The notes under the pieces were generated by a model. The model worked only from the letters and a program-made list of their open reading frames with translations. It searched no databases and had not been told where the DNA came from. Position numbers and translations under genes: made by a program. A stretch of DNA of 64,000 nt from Engraulis encrasicolus (taxonomy: Eukaryota > Chordata > Actinopteri > Clupeiformes > Engraulidae), in NCBI RefSeq assembly GCF_034702125.1, contig NC_085876.1, forward strand, positions 2,098,285-2,162,284, given 5' to 3'. Below, piece after piece: positions 39,880 through 52,499 of this stretch; within the stretch, counting starts at the first letter, position 1; every line of letters starts with the position of its first letter.

Positions 39880-40022
39880 GTTCATCATTATTTTAGTAAA
39901 ATATAACACAAAATAAAGACAAACATAGGCAGCAGTTGTTTAACAGCTGAAAGGAGTAAGATTATTAACATTTATGCACACTAAGATAGGCTATTGCAAA
40001 AGATCATGATACATTGAGAGAG

Positions 40023-41051
<1,029 letters not shown>

Positions 41052-41262
41052 GGATTTAACAAGGGTGTTCTGAAGACAAATCAGGATGTACCCATCGAGA
41101 CCGTACCCATTCCCCCACCTCATATTGAACTAATGTTTTTCGGCCAAAAATCGGAGCCAGGAAGTTGGTTCATACACTTTGCAAAAAGTAATTAATACAA
41201 TTCATTGCATAACACTCATTATGCATAACTGAGAACATTCACTGATTTACACACAATTTCCA

Positions 41263-41522
41263 AATGATGAATGGTAAATGAAATGGCCTTTCCACTACTT
41301 CGGGCATTCAAAGCGCTTCATTGTAAGCCTCACATTCACCCATTTACACACACCGTTCACATTGTTCTTCTAGGGTACCACCCTGCCACCAGGACTAATT
41401 TGGTGTTAAGTATCTTGCTCAAGGACACATTGATAGGGTCAGGCAGAGCGGGGCTCGAAGCTGCAACCTTCTGGTTGCCGAACAGGCTCCTGTTCCGCCT
41501 GAGCCAGCCACCACCGCCCATA
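41263..41522 (-). mobile_element. tRNA-derived SINE, near full length
   Basis: On the minus strand GGCTGGCTCAGGCGG is A-box-like and GCAGCTTCGAGCCCC B-box-like. A body with TGTCCTTGAGCAAGATACTT and a tail GTAAATGGGTGAATGTGAGG then AAGCGCTTTGAA follow. This head-body-tail order is that of widespread fish SINEs with a LINE-related tail. No polypeptide. Target duplication not identified. Confidence 0.75.
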
Positions 41523-42050
41523 TGAACACACTTCAGTTTTTTTCTGATCACTAAATCTCATTTAGTAATTTTATTAATAATACATTAATAATATTAATAT
41601 TCAAGACATGTTCAGAATATGTCGTGCATTTTATTTATTATGTTGCAGGGCTTGTGATAATGTCATTATTTGCAAGTCTAATGTATGTGTGATGCAATGC
41701 AAGGAATGTATGAATGCAGAATAACAAATAGTCCCTTATGCCCCAAAACTAGGCCATTAGGGCTTTACACAAACACACATACAGACTCACACAATGTTCC
41801 TTACATATTTATGAATGCACATGCAAACACTCAACAAGATGGTACAAAATCTCTCTCACACACACACACACACATACACACACTAACAAATAACACACCA
41901 CATTATTTTAGAGCAATTTTTATTGCTGTGGTTATTTGTTTGTGACCTCACAGAGTGAAACACCCTTGTATGCTTGTGCATGTGTGTGTGTGATCGCATG
42001 TGTTTATTGTTTGCACATCTTTTACCACTGCTTCTTTACTGTAACATCAG
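41523..42050. other. No gene recognised
   Basis: AT-rich with a TAATAATATTAATATT patch near 41585 and short CA runs. Confidence 0.5.
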
Positions 42051-42244
42051 ACTTGGATGGATGGATGAATTTGAAGTTGCCTGGCTACACCGGTGGCAAC
42101 AGTAGTTCCTTCCTGCCACTGAAAAATAACACTACACAATACCCACCAGGCACCCCTTTGCACCCAGTTACAATAACAAACCCACACCCACAGCTCCCTT
42201 ACTATGACCAACAAGGACACCATATCTTTTTTATTTCACTTTTG
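42051..42244 (+). other. Exon-like segment, unknown gene
   Basis: A pyrimidine-rich stretch ending GTAACATCAG precedes a frame reading LKLPGYTGGNSSSFLPLKNN, then TTQYPPGTPLHPVTITNPHP and QLPYYDQQGHH. It ends near TTTG|GTAACA. The Pro/Tyr/Asn-rich composition could be a cytoplasmic tail. I do not recognise the protein and there is no neighbouring exon to support it. Confidence 0.3.
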
Positions 42245-42280
42245 GTAACAAAATACATAAAACCTCCCAAACAATAATTA

Positions 42281-43760
42281 AAGCCGCAAGCGGCGATGAC
42301 GGGCCCTCGCACCTGCGGCCTGCGGCCTACGTACATTCCAGGGGCGGGGCATGCCACCTAGCATGTTGTTATGCCCCCAAAAAAATGGAGTCTGAACGAC
42401 GTTCGGTTCACGAGATATTGAAGAAAAACCATCCAAATTAGCATTAGCATTGTCATGATTAGCGTGTTGCTATGACCCCCTAAAACAAAAATAGAGTCTG
42501 TACGACGTTCAGTTCCTAAGATATTGAAGAATGACACTTTTCCTGCAGTTCCTTAGCCTACCACATTGTGGTGCTATACCCTGTATACATTTCAGGCTTA
42601 TAGAAGAGTTAGTATTCATTATGTGCATACATGTGTGCCTTTGCACTGTTTTAAAACACTCCAAACAGAAATGGTGGCCAACTTCCTGTTTTAAAATGCC
42701 AAAAAAGTCAAAATATCTCACTTCCTGTTGGGCGTGGCCATATCGTTGTATGGACTTTATTGTATGCCTTAGTGAGATACACAACTTAAAAAAACTCCCG
42801 AGTCTGTAGCTCAAAGTAGATGTTGGCCCCGCCCCTAAACGTATTTGGGGGCGTGGCCCCCATTTCAGGCATATACAAAAGTTATTAATCATTATATGCA
42901 TACATGTGTGCGTTTGCAGTGTTACAAAACACTCCAAACTCAAATGGTGGCCAACTTCCTGTTTTAAAATGCCAAAAAAGTCAAAATATCTCACTTCCTG
43001 TTGGGCGTGGCCATATCGTTGTATGGACTTTATTGCTCGCCTTATTGAGATACACAACTTAAAAAAAACTCCCGAGTCTGTAGCTCAAAGTAGATGTTAG
43101 CCCCGCCCCTAAACGTATATGGGGGCGTGGCCTCCATTTCAGGCAATTACAAAAGTTAGTATTCATTATATGCATACGTGTGTGCGTTTGCACTGTTTTA
43201 AATCACTCCAAACTGAAATGGTGGCCAACTTCCTGTTTTGAAATTAGATACCTAAATTCATCGAGCGGCCATATTGTCAAATTACGAGATATCAAAAATT
43301 CCTTCGCAATTTCTCATCGTCCATGCCTTGAGCTCATGTACAGCAAATATAAAGTGAGTGCAATGTACGGTTTAGGAGGAGTGTTTCAAATCCCATTACA
43401 TGTAAATTTGGAAAAAGCCCAATTATCTCACTTCCTGTTGGGCGTGGCCATGGCATTGTATTGACCTTTTTGGTTCGTCTCAGTGAGATACACCCCCCCA
43501 AAAAATTTCGAGTCCGTAGCTCAAACTATATGTTGGCCCCGCCCCTATACGCGTTAGGGGGCGTGTCCTCGTCCCCTTGTTCCACCCCGACCCGAGCTTC
43601 CGGTTCTGAGTAGCGGTTACCATATCCGATCACCGTGCAAAAGGTTGAGCCACCAAGTGCTCCCCACACCAAATGAGCAGCCCAAACGTCCATGAAAAAG
43701 AAAAATAATAATAATCCGAGCAAGAACAATAGGGCCTCGCGCCTTCGGTGCTCGGGCCCT
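42281..43760. mobile_element. Hairpin-ended fish repeat with 8-bp target duplication
   Basis: AATAATTA flanks both sides (42273-42280 and 43761-43768). The left end contains GCCGC-AA-GCGGC, a hairpin, and the right end a GGGCC...GGCCC hairpin (CGCGCCTTCGGTGCTCG). Left and right ends are also loosely inverted relative to each other (AAGCCGCAAGCGG...GGGCCCT against AGGGCCCGAGCACCG...GAGGCCCT). The interior is mostly three tandem units. I recognise the element type as widespread in fishes, but I know no classification; an 8-bp duplication would fit hAT. Confidence 0.7.
42588..43573 (+). repeat. ~274-bp tandem units, three copies
   Basis: Units start near 42588, 42861 and 43135 with CATTTCAGGC. 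Each has ATGGTGGCCAACTTCCTGTT, CACTTCCTGTTGGGCGTGGC and GTAGCTCAAA..AGATGTT..CCCCGCCCCTA. Units 1 and 2 are most alike; unit 3 has an insertion around 43245-43410. Confidence 0.9.
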
Positions 43761-43900
43761 AATAATTACAAGAAAACTGTCAACTAACCAACTCTCCTTT
43801 ACTCACTAAAACTAATGCCACCATCTGAAGGCCACTATAACATATTCTTACAATAGGAAAGAAACTACACATTTCACCAATAGCAAACAGGCATTCAGGT

Positions 43901-44000
43901 NNNNNNNNNNNNNNNNNNNNNNNNNNNNNNNNNNNNNNNNNNNNNNNNNNNNNNNNNNNNNNNNNNNNNNNNNNNNNNNNNNNNNNNNNNNNNNNNNNNN
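43901..44000. other. Assembly gap (100 N)
   Basis: Exactly 100 undetermined bases, the usual placeholder for a gap of unknown size. Flanking frames that cross it are meaningless. Confidence 0.98.
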
Positions 44001-44192
44001 ATCGAAAAGAAAATTTCTATCCATTGTGTTTCCATCTTGTTTCTGTCAAACTGCATTTCTCGCCATCTGCTGAATGAGACCAGATTACCAGCGAGCTGCC
44101 ACATCGGCTTATCAACTTCTGGCTGGGTCTCTTGCTCTCTCCCACACACGCACAAACACATCAGCAGAGAAAGAAAGAGAGACAGCAAAATT

Positions 44193-44520
44193 CAGAGGTG
44201 GGCAAACTCAGGCCCGCTGAGCAATGTTATCTGGCCCACAGACCCTTCACAATAATGTCTACTTTTAAATACAAAGTGATACCGTCACTCAACATTCTTA
44301 AAATGGCTACACAATACAGGGGTCTTGCAGGCTTGAAATTAACCAAGTCCATACAGTAGGGTACTGTATTCATCGAAATACATTTCATTACAATTCAAAG
44401 GAAAGAAATAGTCAACGACGTATGTCATATAATTTCTTATTATAGGCCTAGAGACAGGCACCTGCAACATCTGGCCGTGCAGTAATTATTCGAAATCCAA
44501 TGTGGCCCTTGAGCTAGAAT
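44193..44520. mobile_element. hAT-type fragment
   Basis: It begins CAGAGGTGGGCAAACTCAGG, followed by GCCCGCTGAG and CTGGCCCACAGACCC, a common hAT-type end. CATCTGGCCGTGCAG and AATGTGGCCCTTGAGC occur near 44468-44515 without a clean inverse terminus, so the right end is decayed. Confidence 0.45.
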
Positions 44521-44642
44521 AAACTGGGATCCATCAACACCACATAATGGATACCTGAGAAAGAAAATGTGCTTCTATCAATGTTTGTGTGTGAAAGAAA
44601 GAAAAGAAAGGGGGTGCGATGAGAAGTGGACAGTGAAATAGG

Positions 44643-44644
<2 letters not shown>

Positions 44645-44692
<48 letters not shown>
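44645..44692. repeat. (GA)n microsatellite
   Basis: About 48 bp of GA. Confidence 0.95.
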
Positions 44693-44694
<2 letters not shown>

Positions 44695-45577
44695 CAAAGA
44701 GTAGTTACTGTACATGAAATGAAATGCAGTGATTTTCTGTGCAGGTAAATATGGGGACTATATCAAGATGTGAAGGCAAAGCGCTCCTGCAGTGTTATTA
44801 TGCTTCCTATAGTGCCCTTTTTTCCTCTGCAAAGAAAATCAGCCTGTTTCACTTTGTCTTCGACCTCGTGACTAGTCACGCAAGTGTGTTTAAATAGGGA
44901 AAATGTGGAAAAGCTTGATCACCTCTAACTCCAGCTGTGTTTAGTACTCAATGCCCTGTTGAGCGAGCTAAATTCAAACAAAGTAGCACATGGCTCCAGA
45001 CTGGCTGCAGGCATTTACAAAGACCAGACAGGGTAGGCTATGCATGAACTCGTCTCAGATCAGAGAGTGACGTAGTTCAGTATGGGGAAACAGAGTGCTG
45101 TGCCTTTAGATGAACACATGCTATACGACAGTGTTATGACCGGGTATGAAAAAGGAGCCTCTTCGCGGGCTTTCATCCTCTCTGTCTCTCTCACACGCAC
45201 ACCTCTTCTTCTGCCTTCATCTTCCAGATGATCTAATCAGATAAAGCACATGACTGATGAAGGACTGCAGTAGATGGAGCTATCGGTTCAAAGGGTTCCT
45301 GCCAGACGATAATGGTGATGAAACATTTCGCCTGACATTGATTTCCTCTCTGATTTAAGAGGATACTGACTACACATACAGTACATACACAGACACACAC
45401 AGTAAACAGCAAAACAATACTATAACACCAAAAGAAGTCCACAACACCATGCTTCCATTTCTCCTGACGTTTTAGGCAGCATGCCCTGGAGTCTGGTATT
45501 GCGGACAACATTATTTTTTGTTGCTTCACAGTGTACCTTTAAACATTTCAGGGTGCTGCTCCACTCTAGTTGTGGTA
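44693..45577. other. No gene recognised
   Basis: Ordinary-looking sequence; nothing supported. GTGTACCTTTAA at 45530 resembles the right end of a TTAA element without a partner. Confidence 0.45.
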
Positions 45578-45665
45578 CGTTTCAGTCCCACTGAGTTTGA
45601 AGAAGGCCAGACGGCCGAATCGTCACCTCAAAATTAAAAAATGTGGAGCAGCAGAGTGTGCCGCA
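45578..45665 (+). mobile_element. Decayed Penelope-like 3' region with hammerhead remnant
   Basis: TTTGAAGAAGGCCAGACGGCCGAATCGTC-type sequence (45596-45624) matches the order CTGATGA, GGCC stem-loop, GAAAC-GTC with two core changes (TTTGAAGA for CTGATGA and GAAT for GAAA). The stem GGCC/GGCC is intact. The changed core residues should abolish cleavage. Confidence 0.45.
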
Positions 45666-46305
45666 TTCTCTTTATTGTTTTTAACATTTGTACTATGCTC
45701 AGGAAGCCAGCACCTCAAGAAAGACTTTATTGGTGTGCGATACCTCTTTTTTTCTAACGTTTCAGTCCCACTACCATGCTTGACCGTAAGCTAGGGACAC
45801 TTCTTTGTACTACTACTCACTTGGTTACTACCACACATGCTTGACACCATCAACAGCAAATTTATTTTTCTTGGTCTCATCAGAGACAAACAGACTAAGT
45901 ATATGGATTGCTGGAACCTGATGACACCAAGATAAATTAATTTGTTTTAGATGTTGTAGATTATGTTTAGTTTATCTGTGTCACATCTTCCAAACACCAT
46001 CTATCTTGCTCTCTTTGTACAACCTTTAGAATGCTAATTTACAGGTTTATATTTTTGTTTCAGTATCTCTGAATGTCTTTCTCCCTCTGAGCAGTGTATT
46101 CACATGCCTGTCATAGTAAGTTAGACTCAAGAGAGTTGGCAGTGTGAATTAGCTCACTATGTTGTCTTTGGTTTTGGTGGTGGAGGTGTGAGTGTGTGGG
46201 CGCGCGCACATCTGCAACTTCTAACTTCTGTTGTTTCTGTTAATCTGCTGTGTAGTTATTGGTCTTGACACAGTGCCACATCCACTGGGGCTTCCTATGC
46301 CTAGA
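45666..46305. other. No gene recognised
   Basis: ACGTTTCAGTCCCACT occurs near 45579 and again near 45760, hinting at a small duplication. Nothing else supported. Confidence 0.45.
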
Positions 46306-46400
46306 TCTGAGTCCTCAGGTTGCAAAATCACTTGGTTCGAATCCGGCCTGGGTCATTTCCCTATGAGGAGTGCGTTACAATATGCTACCTTGCCTCCTCC
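46306..46400 (+). mobile_element. SINE fragment
   Basis: GGTTCGAATCCGGCCTGGGT is a Pol III B box followed by TCATTTCCCTATG, matching the middle of the SINE at 62555. The A box region is degraded. Confidence 0.5.
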
Positions 46401-46890
46401 ACTTGTACTTGTCTCCTCGTCCCGCCTCCTGGCCCCTCCTCCGTGGAGAAAACGATACAGTTTCCCAGCGGTCAGCCTAGCCACAACAACTTTTGAGGGA
46501 CAGTTTTTCATTCCCCTCCCAATTGATCTCCTTATTTTTATAGAAAGTTTACTCATTAACATAAATAGCCTAATAATGTAAAACTGAAGTGCGCTGGAAG
46601 CAACCATTGAGATTCCCCCAGAGGAACTGTCTGTTTCTAAACCTTATTGAACAACTGTAGTATTTATTACCATCTGTTACTTTGTGGTCAATCTGAACTG
46701 AACTGAACAGAACTGAAGTCTGTTTTATGCAAAATGTATTTTGATAATGTAGGGCGAGTGTTTTTTTGTGGTGCTAACAGTGTTCATGCTATAAGATATT
46801 CACAATACATCCTGGTGATGAGAACAAGAGAAAGAGAGCAGGGAAGATAAAAGCGATGAATAGACAGGGACAGCTAATTAGATGGACTCC
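46401..46890. other. No gene recognised
   Basis: Contains AACTGAACTGAACAGAACTG near 46696; nothing supported. Confidence 0.5.
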
Positions 46891-46918
46891 CACACACACA
46901 CACACACACACACACACA
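46891..46918. repeat. Short (CA)n microsatellite
   Basis: About 28 bp of CA. More CA follows at 47034-47068. Confidence 0.9.
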
Positions 46919-47033
46919 GTCAGATGGCTCTCCTCCCCTGCAATATGCTTTCATTCATCACCTCAAGACTGACAATTCCTCATCACATCACACACACGCG
47001 CACTCAGGCATGCACACACGCACACATATTCAC

Positions 47034-47070
<37 letters not shown>

Positions 47071-47197
47071 CACATACACACAGTCAGCTCCTCCAAATCT
47101 GCATAAATTCTCAACAGATATGCAAACAAGTCCTTTCTTCTCTGTGGTCCTGCAAGCCCTACTATCACTAACACACACAAAGACACTCACACTCACA

Positions 47198-47322
<125 letters not shown>

Positions 47323-47527
47323 ACCATATATTACATATAGTATATGCATGCCCCTTTCAGGAACATCTCTGCATGAGTTAGAACTGTCTCTCTGATCTCT
47401 CACCTGAATGAATGATTGCTTCTGAATGACCTTGTGGAGAACGAGATATAGAAAGACAGCTTTAGATTCATCCCAAATTCATTATGACAATCTCTACATT
47501 CTTTCACTTTGTGTCTCGCTCTTGCTC

Positions 47528-47579
<52 letters not shown>
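47528..47579. repeat. (CT)n microsatellite
   Basis: About 52 bp of CT with one TTT interruption. Confidence 0.95.
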
Positions 47580-47581
<2 letters not shown>

Positions 47582-48259
47582 GTAAAAAATATGCACTTGG
47601 GTCTGTGCTTCCCATATTGTTGTTCTTTGGAAATATAGGATGTTAAAGTTTTGTGTGGCATGTGTGTAGAGTAGAGTTCCTTTATTCATTGTGCATGCGT
47701 GCGTACGTGCGTGTGTGTGGTGGCCCACACTCAAGAGTGCAGCTTTTATACAAAAAATGTGTGGTGACCTGAATAATAATAATGTAGACAGCCTGTTGTG
47801 CTGACTAGTGGTGTTGTGCAAATTATGGCCGTAGAGGTGTGTGTATATTTGTGCGTGAGTGTATGAGAGCGAGACAGTGATTGACAAAGGGAGAAGAAGA
47901 GTTTGAGATTCTGGCATATTTATGTCCTTCATGGGTTGAAGAATCCTCCTCAGTGGTACTCATTTCTCATCTCTCCATCCTTCAAGCATCCACTTCAGCA
48001 TCTCTCGTCTCTGTGCTGTGCAATTCTTCATCCTCTTAAGCATCATTCTTTTTTTTCTGCTCTGCATCCACCCTTCTTTGCATCATCCTAAAGCATATAA
48101 TTGCAAACATTGGCTGGAAATTTAAATGCAACATTTACCCATTTGTCTTCCAGTGAAAAATATTCCACATCTGATAGCATAGGTCTCTGGACTGGGTACT
48201 GTGATTTTCCTTTTAAGGGATGGCACTTGCTGTAACATCCTATTGATTTGTTAATTCAT
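47580..48259. other. No gene recognised
   Basis: Mixed sequence with a CT-rich segment near 47940-48080; nothing supported. Confidence 0.5.
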
Positions 48260-48270
48260 ATGTGTGTGTG

Positions 48271-48302
<32 letters not shown>

Positions 48303-48315
48303 TGCGTGTGTGTGT
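48260..48315. repeat. (GT)n / (GCGT)n microsatellite
   Basis: GT passes into GCGT units, as in the arrays at 1537 and 18122. Confidence 0.9.
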
Positions 48316-49084
48316 TGTGCACCTTAAAAATATCAACAGCACTGGGTTTTAACCTTGAATTGTGGGAGGGGATCTATTTCTTTAGTGTTTGATTTACTTG
48401 ATTAATTTATTATGTAAACATGGAAATTGTTAGCCAACCTCAGAATGTTAAGGAGGGAAAGAGAGAGAAACAGAGAGACACACACGTCTTGTGTATGGGA
48501 GAAAGAACTCAAAGAGGGGCTCATTATCATAGGCTTTTATACTGTAAGGATAGGTGGAAAATCTTGAGATGGAAATCTTGAATCTTGTATAGGCCTACAG
48601 TATTTTCAAACTGCATGGGAGATTAAATTCAAGGAAGGGTTTAGAAGGATGCATGCAAGGATGGATGCCACACATGACTCAGATAATTAGAATGAGTAGA
48701 TGGGGTGGCTAGATCAATGGACAGGGATGGGAAGGTGGATGGATGTATGAAGTTACAAATAACTCACTCATTCAAAAAAAATTCCCATTACTCACTTTAG
48801 AGAGAGCATTCCTGCATATGTTAAGCATAGGTATGTTGCAGTTAGCTGCTACATTCAGAAGTATTGTTACCTTTAAAAAATGCCTTCTAACACATAAGGA
48901 AATTCCGGTTTCAAAGTTGGTTTTACAAAAAGGATATATTTGTAGTATTTGAAGTAGTTGTCTTTTGAAAGTTAAACACTTGTTCAATCTAAAGTTGGCT
49001 TTATCCAGGTCGATAACTAGGAACGAGGCCAAGAGGAAAGAGGAAACAACTTCAGTTTGGGGTAATTGATTTCCGTGCCCATAT
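48316..49084. other. No gene recognised
   Basis: Contains GGATGGATG-type short repeats near 48735; nothing supported. Confidence 0.5.
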
Positions 49085-49610
49085 CTTTGATATCCTCTCC
49101 TCTGAGGAACGATCGATGACAGCAGCATGTGTCTGGAAAGTCCTCTCCTGCTATCTCCAGTATGATCTATAATACCGCAGCAGTGTTTGCCTGGGATATC
49201 CTCTTCCAGGGCTGGACTGGCCATCTGGAATAAAAGGGAATTTCCCTTTGGGCTGACAGTTCGCAGGGGCTGTTACTTTTTTTGTATTTTCATACAGACT
49301 GGCCTATTATTCAATGGAGGGTGGGTAAAAGGCTTTTTTATATCAATTCAATCTTACCCTTACCCAGGGTTTGCATGGGGTATCTTTTCCCACTATTGAG
49401 GATCTTAGATTGCAATGTTTGTCTGGGATATCCTCCACAGCAGTATTTGTCTGGAACGTCCTCTCCTGCCGTTGAAAATGTATTATAGCTGTGTTTGTGT
49501 GATAGATACATCCCCTCCTGCTATCTTGATCACACTGCTTATCTGGCACGTCTTCTCCTGCAATTGAGAATCTAAGAAAGCCGCGTTTGTCTGGGTGTGT
49601 ATATCATCTG
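49085..49610 (+). repeat. Degenerate ~46-bp minisatellite with an insertion
   Basis: Units of the form TGTTTGTCTGGGATATCCTC then TCCTGCTATTGAGGATCTTA recur about eight times with heavy divergence. The array is interrupted at about 49205-49370 by sequence starting AGGGCTGGACTGGCCATCTG, which resembles a hAT-type end. Confidence 0.7.
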
Positions 49611-50261
49611 TGTTATTTGTGGTCCAACCAAGTTCTCACAGGATAGCAGATGAAAACTGAAGGTAACATCATCGGTGACATTCTGTACGACCTCCTGTGT
49701 TGATCATGATGTATATTCCCTGATGGTCAGGATGCATATTGGTTATGGGTCAAACATTATTCTGCTTTTAGTGATGGAGGAGCTGTTCATATTGTGAGAA
49801 TGTTGTGTTTTTTGTTGTTGTTTTTTTTAAACGTGTTCAATTCAATGTTGGGCCCCTGAAAGTAGCTTTTAACAGGGAGTGCTGAAAAAAGTAGTTCCCA
49901 AACTGGGAGTTGGGACCCTTAGGGTAATGGAGGTATGCAGGGTCAGTGAGAGAAAGGACTGTTTGAGATGTATATTAAAAATGTATATATAAAACCTTGA
50001 ATTTACTGTATGTCTTCATATGATTCAACATTCTAACAGTGCCTAACTTTCATGCCTATCCTGATAAGAGTCATAAATAAATGTGACTCTTAGAAAACAA
50101 ATAATCGAAAAGGGTATCTGTTCAAAATAAGTAGTTTTTACATAGGCCTATATAACTACAGTGTAATAATAATAGTATAATTATAATGACTACATATAAT
50201 AGTTGTAGTACAGTTATCATAACTGCTATTCATATTAAATAATATTATATAATGTGTGTTT
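49611..50261. other. No gene recognised
   Basis: AT-rich sequence, including a TAATAATAATAGTATAATTA patch near 50165. Confidence 0.5.
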
Positions 50262-50470
50262 TCTGATGGTGCTTGGCATAACAAGGTTCTATAGAGGTGC
50301 TGATGTCAGTGTTCCGTCAGTGACCCGGTGTGTGTTCTGTGAAGGTGCCTGGCATTACCGGTAAATGTTTCTGTGACAGTGCTTGTGTGTTCTGTTTCTT
50401 TGTTCTGTCAGTGGTCCCCTGTGTGTTTTCTGAGTATGATGGTGGTTTGGATAACAAGGTTCAGTGTGGC
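50262..50470 (+). repeat. Degenerate tandem repeat
   Basis: GTGTGTTTTCTGA.GGTGCTTGGCATAACAAGGTTC and TTC.GTCAGTG.CCC.GTGTGT blocks recur three times with variable spacing of roughly 70-90 bp. Confidence 0.55.
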
Positions 50471-50566
50471 CTCTGGAGGCGGCCATTTTGAACTCTGTGG
50501 TAGCAGATCTATAGTGGCGATGACAGCTTTGACATTTAACCAGATGGCGGCTCTTCAACATGACAC

Positions 50567-50985
50567 ATCTACCCTTCACTGAGAAAAAGAAATACACACA
50601 CTTGCACACCCTTCACTGAGAAAAGAAATACACACACCCGCAGGCGTGTGTGCGCATCTCATACAGGCGGATATACTGTACAGGCACACCCTTCATTCAG
50701 AGATATATGCACACCACCCTTCACTCTGACAAATTTACATGCACGTAAGCTCGCACGCACGCAAGCACACACAAGCGCGCACAGACACACACACTCACAC
50801 GGCCTTCACTGAGAGGAAATAAAATGAACATATGAATACAAAATGAAAAAAATATATGAAATAAGTTTTTTTTTTGAAAGCACGGAACAAACTCTCAAAA
50901 TATGCACATGGCAAACCCTTGACTGAGAAAACACACACAATGAACCCACACACACGCACACACACACTGACTCATTCACTGATAC
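50567..50985 (+). repeat. Degenerate CCCTTCACTGAGAAA / CACACA minisatellite
   Basis: CACCCTTCACTGAGAAA and variants occur at about 50572, 50608, 50684, 50719, 50804 and 50918, joined by CA-rich spacers. The spacing varies from 35 to over 100 bp, so this is an old array. Confidence 0.65.
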
Positions 50986-51012
50986 TGTCTTCAGGCTGAC
51001 CAGAATGGTGCC

Positions 51013-51604
51013 TGTTCTGTCCCCCAAAGACCTTGCAGGTTTGAGATCAACCCTGTACTTAGCAGGCTACTCTATTCATCTCGTGTCCTGTACCTTTAAA
51101 TGCCCGTGCCCCACTGGGCATTTGTTTAGGGTTGCCCTGGCAACCGAGCTGTCAAAATCAGTTAATACTACCGTAAACAACTTACCTCCTCCAGTGATTT
51201 TTCCTTCCTCTGTTATTCTAATACTCCTAAAGTAATTACCGTCTGTAAGTAATAATCTTAAATTCGTATTTTTTATTCCTCCGATTAACCTAACTTGTGA
51301 TTTAACTGTTTATTTAAATATCATACACTTTCCTTGATCTCTTACCCATATACCTCCGGTAGGCCTAATCTTCCCTCCCATAATCGTCCCTTCTTCTCAA
51401 GATACAGCAGATCTTTAATGGACTTTAATGGACTTAAATGAACTTTATTTATTGAATACTTTTTGTTTTACACTTTGTTACAGTTAAACCTTTCTTCATT
51501 AAACGGAATCGCAACGGCATCCTGACTCGCCCGTTTTCCTCAATGAATGAATGAGTTGGCTGGCTGTTCAAGTAGGCTTCACGACAGATACTGGGGACAG
51601 CACA
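51013..51604 (+). repeat. 5' LTR
   Basis: 592 bp. It differs from the 3' LTR by five substitutions and one 6-bp insertion (GGCCTA-type, near 51363) by my alignment. GAACTTTATTTATTGAATAC and a T-rich tract lie in its second half. Confidence 0.9.
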
Positions 51605-51627
51605 GTTTAAAGACGAATTCTAAGGAG

Positions 51628-52104
51628 ATGTTAACAACAGAAAAAGGTATGTCGGATAGTCTTTCTCTACACTCTGGCTCGTCAAGAGGGTCCAGATCAT
51701 CCATATCAGCCGCTGTTAATGCACGCGCTAGAGCACAAGCAGCCAAAGCTCGCGCTGCTTTCGCTGAGGAGGAGATGGCCATAAAAGTCGACAAGGCTAA
51801 ACTTGAAGCTAAACTAGAAGCACTGAATCTAGCAAAAGATGCGGCCGCAGCCGAAGCCGAAGCCGAAGCCGAAGCCGAAGCGCTGGAAGTGGCAGAATTC
51901 GAAATATATGAGCAGGCGTCAGAACCACACGCCAGCCAAGATCAACACAGGGGGGAAGTATCAGAACAGCGCGTCGAAGTTCACTACCCAGGAAAGCCAT
52001 TATCTGAGCGTTCGGAGGAGCGCACAAGAGACTATGTCAACACATTGCCCTTGTCAACACCCAACCCAGCCACAGTACTCGTCTGCACCATCACGCTCAC
52101 CTGA
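51628..52104 (+). pseudogene. Gag-like protein, BEL/Pao type, frameshifted
   Basis: The ATG at 51628 lies just after the 5' LTR; another in-frame ATG is at 51649. The protein has a Ser-rich start, an Ala/Arg/Lys/Glu-rich helical stretch (NARARAQAAKARAAFAEEEM, then KAKLEAKLEALNLAKDAAA) and an AEAEAEAEA repeat. It ends at TGA 52102-52104. Another frame then looks more gag-like (SPDELFNIARYLQGREIVST at about 52092-52150), implying a frameshift near 52080. Coiled-coil, Ala-rich gag N-termini of this kind are known from fish BEL/Pao elements. Confidence 0.6.
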
Positions 52105-52499
52105 TGAACTGTTTAATATAGCCAGATATTTACAGGGCAGAGAAATTGTCAGCACTGGCAACAACCATGTCAGTGCTCCACATCCAGGCCCACCCCCTTG
52201 GTCCACCACACGCCTTGAGGTGGCTGAAATGGACGGCGGGGAGGGCGAAGGACCAGCACAAGCATGGCCACCACAACAGTCAGCATGGCCAGGTTGGCTT
52301 ACAACAGACAGCAGTCTTCCCCTCAGCACCCCTTCCAGCAGCAGGCGGCTCACCTGTTTCTCTGGTCGAAACCGTCACACCGCCCAAAGTAGAGCTGCAG
52401 ACAACAAAGAGGGACCGGTGTCCACCTGTGTTGGAGACCACCTGGCTGAAAAGCTTCTACGTATCCTTTTTATTTAGTTAATGTTGGTGTGGCAGGGAG

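Noticed and set aside
43895..44188. Frame running through the N gap
   Set aside because: It depends on undetermined bases.
51604..51627. tRNA primer-binding site after the 5' LTR
   Set aside because: The bases after the LTR do not match any tRNA 3' end that I can recognise.
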